5,660 bases of DNA from an uncultured bacterium (GTDB taxonomy: Bacteria; UBP6; UBA1177; JAKLFG01): NCBI GenBank assembly GCA_938048925.1, contig CALITV010000146.1, positions 1 through 5,660 of the forward strand, written 5' to 3'. The position numbers were made by a program, and so were the translations under genes. The notes under the pieces were generated by a model, which was not told the DNA's origin, did not search any database, and saw only the letters and a list, made by a program, of their open reading frames with translations. This document shows positions 1 through 5,660 of the stretch, one piece after another. Within the stretch, counting starts at the first letter, position 1, and the number at the start of each line of letters is the position of its first letter.

Positions 1-1175
<1,175 letters not shown>

Positions 1176-1183
1176 ACGATGAT

Positions 1184-1187
1184 CTCC
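1184..1187 (-). promoter_or_regulatory. Ribosome binding site of hsdM
   Basis: On the minus strand GGAG lies eight bases before the ATG at 1175-1173. This supports the chosen hsdM start; the protein from there begins [15 protein letters not shown], a typical short basic HsdM N-terminus. Confidence 0.7.
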
Positions 1188-1247
1188 GCTGCCCCGTTTC
1201 CCCGTGCTCGAAGGCGTTGCAGGTTCCCGCTTTGCGTCGAAAAAGAG

Positions 1248-1274
1248 GTTATACGCTCTCGAGAAAATTATCAA
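1248..1274 (-). promoter_or_regulatory. Possible hsdM promoter
   Basis: Read on the minus strand, TTGATA (1274-1269) and TATAAC (1253-1248) match the -35 and -10 consensus at five of six bases each. The spacer is only 15 bp, shorter than the usual 16-18, which lowers confidence. An 8-bp perfect palindrome TCTCGAGA (1257-1264) sits inside the spacer and could be an operator, or chance. The predicted transcript would have a leader of roughly 65 bases before the hsdM start. Confidence 0.3.
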
Positions 1275-1342
1275 TTTTTTGTCCGCCGTTTATACCGAAC
1301 CGACCAAGGGTGCCGCTTTTCCCGCTGTTGTCGCTCGCCCCG

Positions 1343-1370
1343 TTGACTTATTACCGCTACCGACTATGGT
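1343..1370 (+). promoter_or_regulatory. Likely promoter of the 1022-aa secreted protein gene
   Basis: TTGACT (1343-1348) and TATGGT (1365-1370) are separated by 16 bp and fall 57-35 bases before the chosen start, which leaves a leader of about 25-30 bases. A related element (same TTGACTT start, same CTACC at the same offset) precedes the downstream paralog at 4481. The repetition raises confidence above that of a lone consensus match. Confidence 0.45.
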
Positions 1371-1394
1371 GAACTTGGTAGTTCCTGTGACAAT

Positions 1395-1399
1395 GGAGG
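1395..1399 (+). promoter_or_regulatory. Ribosome binding site that sets the start at 1405
   Basis: GGAGG lies five bases before the ATG at 1405. The frame stays open upstream to 1204 with in-frame ATGs at 1366 and 1393. Only the 1405 ATG has both a strong ribosome binding site and an immediately following signal peptide, so the upstream extension is most likely untranslated. Confidence 0.75.
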
Positions 1400-1404
1400 C
1401 GGTC

Positions 1405-4400
1405 ATGCGCAGATCTTTTGTGGCAATCGCTATTTTCTCTATTCTGGTCTTCCCGTCGGTGGCGGGAGCGCAACTTACCGGTTTTACCGGCGACACACTC
1501 GGTCCCGAGGTGTCGGTCTATCAGGGGCGACAACTCAAATGGGAGCAGGGAAGCCACGACTATTTCGTGATGTTTCGCTCGATGGTGGCCAACAACAACC
1601 CTTCCAACGACAATGGCGGACAGAACCCGCAGGCCGATTCCTGTATGCCTTCGAGTTCGTTCACCGTTGACGGGTCTCACATACCACCCGACGCGATCGT
1701 CGAGGACGCCTTCCTTATCTGGATATCGAACAACCCGACCAACAATCTCGCCAAGCCGACCGACAATCAGGTGAAACTCGACTTCACCGCCGCCGACGGG
1801 AGTTTCACCGTGTCGCGCTCCATCACGGCAAGCCGGGTAGGCTACCTCGGCGAACAGGGCAATATCGGCCAACAGGATTTCGAATTCGAGGGAATGAAGT
1901 TCGACCGCGACGGCGACTACGCCTTCGATTGCGGCTACTATACCTACCGCGTCGGCGTCAAGGAATTCTTCGACGAGATACATCAGAAAGGGCGCGAACA
2001 AGGCTACGGGCTCGACGGCCTCTCGCTGCTGGGGAATTACACCTTCTCCGAGATGGAGTGCTACAACGACGAGATCTACTGGAGCGGCGGCGCAATGATC
2101 GTCGGCGGTTGGGCGATCGTCGTCATCTACAAATCCGAAGAGATTACCCCCAAAATGATCTACCTCTACAACGGCTTCAAGATGTATATGGACGAGGAGG
2201 CGCCCATACCGGTGACCGGTTTCGAACTGCCCGACACGCCGGCGGTCCGCGTCTCCTTGCTCGTCAACGAGGGTGACCCGAATATGGCCGATTTTATGTA
2301 CTACTCGCACCCCGAATCGCTGATGTTCAAAGGACAAACGGCAAGCGATGTCCTCTATATCTTCAACGAATGCAACCCGCCGATGTCGCTCAACGGCCAC
2401 AACTACACCGAGATGTACAACTCCATATCGAGTTTCTATGGGTGGAAAGACACGACACCTACCTGCATCGGCGGCGTTCCGCCGAACATAGACCTCAACA
2501 CCATCCAATACGCGATGGACTTCGACACCTTCATCTTCTCCGCCGAGAACCCGCCATTCGACCAACATCTCCAGCGCGGCGACACCTCGTTCGAGTTCCG
2601 GGTCTCGGCAAACGCCGATGTGGTCATAACGAATATGATGGTGGTGAGCGTCACGACCCGCGCCTCGAAATACGACATCCCGGTCAACCCCCATACGCCC
2701 AACGGTCGCGAGAAGCACTACTGCTCCTGCGTCTCCGCGGTAAACGATGCCGTCTGCAGCGACCGCCCCTTCTACTTTACCATCAAGATACAGAACTGGG
2801 GCGACGAACTCGGCGAAGATGTCACGGTCGAGGATCAACTCCCGCCGCAGGTTGACTACATACCCGGCACCACCGAAATCGCGCGTGCTCTCGACGAGAA
2901 CGACAACGGCACCGACTGGACCTCGATCCCCGACGGCCCCGGTGGCACTTTCCCGCTCGCAACGCCCTACAAAGTGGCCGATGTGCTCACCTACTGCAAC
3001 AAGGTATCCTACGATTGCCCCGACACGGTGCTCATCCGCTTCAAGGTGCAACCAAAACAAGGGCTTCCCAAAAACACCGTCATCGAGAACATCGCCACCA
3101 TCAACGACACGATGAATATCCCCTACCGCACCAACACGACCGTCCCGATCCGTCTCCGGTTCGCCGATTGCCCCTCGGCGGCCGAATGCCCGGAGCCGCC
3201 CAAGTCATCCTGCGGCGGCGAAGCGCAAAACGCGAGCGAGTGTCAAGCCAACGAACAGTGCGGCACCGGTAAGAAGTGCGACAACGGCCGATGCGTCATA
3301 GACCCCGACCAGTTCGCCAGCGGCACCGAGATAGAATTCGCGCTCGGCAAGAACAGCCCGGCAAACGGGAGTGCCATCTATGTCCCCTCTCCTTCAAACG
3401 GCCTCGTGCTCGGCCAGTTCACCATCATCGGAAACCTCCCCGGCGTCTTCGGTAAGATATTCAACCTCGACAGCGTCAAGATAAAGTTTGATCTCGCGGG
3501 ACAGGCGGTGCGCCTCAACAACATCAAAATCGTGCACGACAAGAACGGAAACGGCGTGTTGGACAGCGGTGAACCCGAGATCGGCGCGACGAGCGGTCTT
3601 ACCGGCAACTATGCCAACTTCCTCATTCCGGTTCCCTCGCGCGCCTTCGCCGTCAACACGCTCCACCACTTCATCGTCGTCGCCGACGCCGCCTATCAGG
3701 GAAACCCCATTCCGCTCAACACCACCTTCAGAGGAAGCATCCCCGACAACACTCACATCCTCGCGAGCGATGCAGGCGGAAATGCGACAGTCAAGAACAA
3801 TGCCGTGCAGTTCGCCACCTTCGCCTTCGATCCGTCGCAGAATTACTTTATCTTCACGAAAGGAACCCATGACCCATCGGTGCTGCCTCCGGCGCAGATG
3901 AACGGCGTCATACCGCTCCTCCAGATACGCGCCGCCGCAACCGATCAGGGAAACACCATTCAGCGCATATCGCTCAGAACAACGAGCGGCTCGGTACCCT
4001 TCGGCGACGGAATCGCCAAAATCACGCTTTTCCTCGATAGCGACAACGATGGAAACGGCGACATCCCCCTCGCCTCCCCCTCGTTCGAAAAAGGAGCGAC
4101 AAACATCGAGATAGAACTTCCCGAGCCGATTTCGTTTGCCGCCGGCGAAACGAAACATCTCGTCATCCACGGTGAACTTTCGCTGGATGGTGACGAACAA
4201 GCCGTCTTCGAGATACCCAAGGCCGGCGTCAAACTCGGCACCACTGCCCCTATCGCCGAATTGCCGGTGCGGAGTCGCACCTTCACTCGCTCCTGCGCCA
4301 TCGGCGACGACACCTGCTCCGGCAACGATATCGTTCCCGCTGAAGAAGAGGACGGCGCCTGCGGCTGCACCCTTGTCGCCCACGATTCCGAACTCCCCGC

Positions 4401-4473
4401 CACCGCTCTTCTTACGCTGCTTTTCGCGGGAATAGCCGCCGCTTTCGTCCGTCGCCGATTCTCGCAATCTTAA
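1405..4473 (+). CDS. Secreted multidomain surface protein with DUF11-like domain and MYXO-CTERM-like sorting signal
   Basis: This 1022-aa protein is probably exported and held at the cell surface; its exact function is unknown. A signal peptide covers residues 1-22 (RR, hydrophobic core, AGA cleavage site before Q23). Residues ~33-440 form a module shared with the next gene, with NPQADSC (74-80), GGWAIVVIY (234-242), an EGDPN segment, YNSISS (338-343), AMDFDTF (370-376) and RGDTSFEF (from 391). This 'GGW...DxDTF' pattern often precedes DUF11 repeats in large surface proteins and may be DUF3344-like. Residues ~451-585 resemble a DUF11 domain (IKIQNWGDELGEDVTVEDQLPP). A Cys-rich module (589-631) and two beta-rich repeats (~641-805, ~806-963) follow. 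The C-terminus carries CGC (986-988), a hydrophobic helix (~999-1015) and RRR (1016-1018). ATA isoleucine codons look commoner than in hsdM. Similarity to myxobacterial proteins annotated AgmC is possible but unverified. Confidence 0.9.
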   Translation: MRRSFVAIAIFSILVFPSVAGAQLTGFTGDTLGPEVSVYQGRQLKWEQGSHDYFVMFRSMVANNNPSNDNGGQNPQADSCMPSSSFTVDGSHIPPDAIVEDAFLIWISNNPTNNLAKPTDNQVKLDFTAADGSFTVSRSITASRVGYLGEQGNIGQQDFEFEGMKFDRDGDYAFDCGYYTYRVGVKEFFDEIHQKGREQGYGLDGLSLLGNYTFSEMECYNDEIYWSGGAMIVGGWAIVVIYKSEEITPKMIYLYNGFKMYMDEEAPIPVTGFELPDTPAVRVSLLVNEGDPNMADFMYYSHPESLMFKGQTASDVLYIFNECNPPMSLNGHNYTEMYNSISSFYGWKDTTPTCIGGVPPNIDLNTIQYAMDFDTFIFSAENPPFDQHLQRGDTSFEFRVSANADVVITNMMVVSVTTRASKYDIPVNPHTPNGREKHYCSCVSAVNDAVCSDRPFYFTIKIQNWGDELGEDVTVEDQLPPQVDYIPGTTEIARALDENDNGTDWTSIPDGPGGTFPLATPYKVADVLTYCNKVSYDCPDTVLIRFKVQPKQGLPKNTVIENIATINDTMNIPYRTNTTVPIRLRFADCPSAAECPEPPKSSCGGEAQNASECQANEQCGTGKKCDNGRCVIDPDQFASGTEIEFALGKNSPANGSAIYVPSPSNGLVLGQFTIIGNLPGVFGKIFNLDSVKIKFDLAGQAVRLNNIKIVHDKNGNGVLDSGEPEIGATSGLTGNYANFLIPVPSRAFAVNTLHHFIVVADAAYQGNPIPLNTTFRGSIPDNTHILASDAGGNATVKNNAVQFATFAFDPSQNYFIFTKGTHDPSVLPPAQMNGVIPLLQIRAAATDQGNTIQRISLRTTSGSVPFGDGIAKITLFLDSDNDGNGDIPLASPSFEKGATNIEIELPEPISFAAGETKHLVIHGELSLDGDEQAVFEIPKAGVKLGTTAPIAELPVRSRTFTRSCAIGDDTCSGNDIVPAEEEDGACGCTLVAHDSELPATALLTLLFAGIAAAFVRRRFSQS
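3169..3297 (+). other. Cys-rich module within the secreted protein
   Basis: This stretch encodes residues 589-631. The second half has cysteines at 613, 619, 625 and 630 in the pattern C-x5-C-G-x-G-x2-C-x4-C, reading CGTGKKCDNGRCV. Short knots of this type are common in secreted proteins of Myxococcota-like bacteria and are probably disulfide-bonded. Here the module links the DUF11-like domain to the beta-rich repeats. The family assignment is by pattern only. Confidence 0.6.
3325..4293 (+). repeat. Two tandem diverged protein repeats with calcium-type loops
   Basis: Residues ~641-805 and ~806-963 can be aligned by eye. Each begins with a strand rich in Phe and Gly, then a Pro-rich segment and a hydrophobic strand (GLVLGQFTI; GVIPLLQIR). 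Each next has an Asp/Asn/Gly loop: DKNGNGVLDSGE at 712-723 in the first, DSDNDGNGD at 878-886 in the second. Each then has a 'FAVNTLHHFIVVAD' or 'FAAGETKHLVIHGE' segment. The loops resemble EF-hand or thrombospondin type 3 calcium sites. Calcium binding is inferred, and no named family is assigned. Confidence 0.55.
4360..4470 (+). other. MYXO-CTERM-like C-terminal sorting signal
   Basis: This encodes the last 37 residues (986-1022). An acidic stretch (EEEDG, 980-984) leads into Cys-Gly-Cys, an 11-residue linker, a hydrophobic segment of about 17 residues and Arg-Arg-Arg close to the end. That is the tripartite layout of MYXO-CTERM signals, where an invariant Cys precedes a membrane helix and Arg cluster and a myxosortase-type protease processes the protein for surface anchoring. 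The long linker between the Cys pair and the helix is somewhat atypical, so a variant or related class is possible. Confidence 0.6.
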
Positions 4474-4480
4474 ATTTCGG

Positions 4481-4510
4481 TTGACTTTTTCTTTCTACCT
4501 ACGCTAAACT
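4481..4510 (+). promoter_or_regulatory. Possible promoter of the second paralog
   Basis: TTGACT (4481-4486) begins eight bases after the stop codon of the upstream gene. TAAACT (4505-4510) follows after an 18-bp spacer and matches TATAAT at four of six positions. The element shares its first seven bases, and CTACC at the same offset, with the element at 1343. It would let the second gene be transcribed independently, although read-through from the upstream gene is also possible because no terminator is visible in the gap. Confidence 0.4.
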
Positions 4511-4526
4511 CTCTTCGGCAAGAGGG
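4509..4526 (+). promoter_or_regulatory. Small hairpin in front of the second paralog
   Basis: CTCTT (4511-4515) and AAGAG (4520-4524) pair around a CGGC loop. The stem extends by one G-U and one C-G pair to seven base pairs. The right arm contains the GAGGG that would serve the in-frame ATG at 4532, so folding would mask that site and leave the one for 4550 free. There is no T-run after it, so it is not a typical terminator. If transcription starts near 4517, only read-through transcripts would carry the full hairpin. Confidence 0.35.
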
Positions 4527-4538
4527 AATTTATGCGAA

Positions 4539-4544
4539 AGGAGG
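4539..4544 (+). promoter_or_regulatory. Ribosome binding site that sets the start at 4550
   Basis: AGGAGG lies five bases before the ATG at 4550, the same spacing as GGAGG in the upstream paralog. An in-frame ATG at 4532 has a weaker GAGGG five bases upstream and would add six residues (MRKEGF). The 4550 start is preferred because its site is stronger and gives a signal peptide of normal length. Confidence 0.7.
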
Positions 4545-4549
4545 GTTTC

Positions 4550-5660
4550 ATGTCGAAAGAACGGATCCTTGTGGCAGTTCTGATGTTCTGCGCGCCTCTC
4601 TTTCTGACCGCTCAGATCGGTCCCAATGTCTCGGTATATAAAGGGCAAGAACTCAAATGGGAAGAAGGAGCCCACGATTTCTTCGTCATGTGGAAGTCGT
4701 TGGTCGCCCGCACCAACGGATCGGTGGACACCGGCCCGAACAATCCGCAGGCCGATTCCTGCATAGATCCCAATGTCGGCAGCACTTACACGCTGAACGA
4801 CGGCGTTATCCCCCCCAACGCGACCATTGATCGTGCCTTTCTTGTCTGGATGGCGGCAGTGGACCCAACCCAATTGAGCGTCCCAATAAAAAACAGCGCC
4901 ACCCTTTCTTTCCAGCACCTCACCGAACCGTCGCTGTCGCTGACGCAGGAGATTACGGCGAGCAAGACTGGCACCCTGTCGAGCACATCTTCGAAGGAAT
5001 TCGAATTCGAGGGGATTTTGACCCAAGACCCCAGCGGATCTCAAGACGGCATATTCACCTACCGTGTCGAAGTGACCGATTTCCTTCGCAAGATACAAGA
5101 GGACGGCAACGCGCTCGGCATTCTCGATTCCAGTTACGCGCTTGTGGGGAACTACACCGTCCGCGGCGTCCCCTGCTCGGCGGCTCAGGTCTATAAGGAC
5201 TCGAGCGGACTCATGGCGGGATGGACACTCATCATGATCTACAGCGCCGAAGGTATCCGCGCAAAAAAGATTTATGTTTACAACGGACTGGCCGCCTATC
5301 GCTTTACCTCGGCCGACATCATGATATCGGGTTTCCAATTGCCCAACGAGGCGATCATTCGCATGACGCTCTTTGTCGGCGAAGGTGATCCCGGTCTCTA
5401 CTCCGCCACTAACCCGAACATGGAAGGTCTCCAACTGCACGGCCCAATCGATCCCAATGCCCCGTGGCTTCCGCTCTTCGATATCTGCAACCCGAACTTG
5501 GGCAACTATGTCGAGGTTTACAATTCGATATCGTCGGTCTGGCCCGTCGGCGCAACTCAGCCGGTATGTGTCGGTGACATCAACACCAAACAACTCGAAT
5601 ACGCGATGGATGTGGACACGTTCCTCATAAACGCAAAAGATTACCCATTCAGCGATCACT
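4550..5660 (+). CDS. Secreted protein, paralog of the upstream surface protein, C-terminus beyond window
   Basis: The frame is open from the ATG at 4550 to the right edge, giving 370 residues. A signal peptide spans residues 1-21 with likely cleavage after LTA before Q22. The remainder matches the N-terminal module of the upstream gene in order and spacing: GPNVSVYKG (24-32), LKWEEGAHDFFVMWKSLVA, NPQADSC (65-71), ITASKTG, FEFEG, FTYRVEV, GWTLIMIY (from 224), VYNGL, ISGFQLP, EGDPG, VYNSISS (from 323) and AMDVDTF (352-358). Four cysteines (71, 209, 313, 340) align with C80, C219, C323 and C354 of the paralog, which suggests conserved disulfides. The function is unknown; a surface adhesin or matrix protein is the simplest guess. 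Whether it also has a DUF11-like domain and sorting signal cannot be seen here. Confidence 0.88.
   Translation, partial: MSKERILVAVLMFCAPLFLTAQIGPNVSVYKGQELKWEEGAHDFFVMWKSLVARTNGSVDTGPNNPQADSCIDPNVGSTYTLNDGVIPPNATIDRAFLVWMAAVDPTQLSVPIKNSATLSFQHLTEPSLSLTQEITASKTGTLSSTSSKEFEFEGILTQDPSGSQDGIFTYRVEVTDFLRKIQEDGNALGILDSSYALVGNYTVRGVPCSAAQVYKDSSGLMAGWTLIMIYSAEGIRAKKIYVYNGLAAYRFTSADIMISGFQLPNEAIIRMTLFVGEGDPGLYSATNPNMEGLQLHGPIDPNAPWLPLFDICNPNLGNYVEVYNSISSVWPVGATQPVCVGDINTKQLEYAMDVDTFLINAKDYPFSDH

Noticed and set aside
1204..1404. N-terminal extension of the first secreted protein to the ATG at 1204
   Set aside because: The extra 67 residues would put the signal peptide internally, overlap the promoter-like element and lack a good ribosome binding site. 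The GGAGG and signal peptide at 1405 fit far better.
1357..3060. Long open frame on the minus strand opposite the first secreted-protein gene (567 codons)
   Set aside because: It lies antisense to a gene with a signal peptide, ribosome binding site and paralog. Its translation is rich in V, G, E, R and H with no recognisable motif, as expected when the sense gene avoids TTA, CTA and TCA codons. The similar antisense frames at 3394-4467 and 4499-5659 are rejected for the same reason.
4474..4549. Rho-independent terminator between the two secreted-protein genes
   Set aside because: The T-rich run at 4486-4495 precedes rather than follows the only hairpin, and the hairpin is short and A-T rich with no T-tail.
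4583..4594. Possible lipobox around Cys14 of the second paralog
   Set aside because: The residues before the Cys (LMF) do not fit the lipobox pattern, and a better type I signal peptidase site (LTA before Q22) follows. The upstream paralog has no Cys there.

Overview
The window holds three protein genes on about 5.66 kb of moderately GC-rich bacterial DNA. On the minus strand, running off the left edge, is the N-terminal part of a type I restriction-modification DNA methyltransferase (HsdM). Diverging from it on the plus strand are two tandem paralogous genes for large secreted proteins. The first is complete (1022 aa); the second runs off the right edge.

The organism cannot be named from this sequence. 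The first secreted protein ends in a Cys-Gly-Cys motif, a hydrophobic helix and an Arg cluster, which resembles the MYXO-CTERM sorting signal of Myxococcota, Bradymonadota and related lineages. With the DUF11-like domain and the Cys-rich module, this suggests a Gram-negative, former 'deltaproteobacterial' lineage, possibly from a metagenome. That is an inference.

Layout: 1-1175 (minus), hsdM, lacking its C-terminus. 1176-1404, divergent intergenic region with an hsdM ribosome binding site and possible promoter on the minus strand, and a promoter-like TTGACT element and strong ribosome binding site for the plus-strand gene. 1405-4473 (plus), secreted multidomain surface protein: signal peptide, N-terminal 'GGW...EGD...DxDTF' module, DUF11-like domain, four-Cys module, two tandem beta-rich repeats with Asp/Asn-rich calcium-type loops, and the C-terminal sorting signal. 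4474-4549, short gap with a second TTGACT element, a small hairpin and two candidate ribosome binding sites. 4550-5660 (plus), the second paralog, in which only the signal peptide and N-terminal module are visible.

The two secreted proteins probably act outside the cell as adhesins, matrix or envelope proteins. Their similar upstream elements suggest separate but possibly co-regulated transcription. HsdM belongs to a separate restriction-modification operon whose specificity and restriction subunits should lie beyond the left edge. Nothing ties it functionally to the surface proteins. No RNA gene, CRISPR array, insertion sequence or rho-independent terminator was seen.
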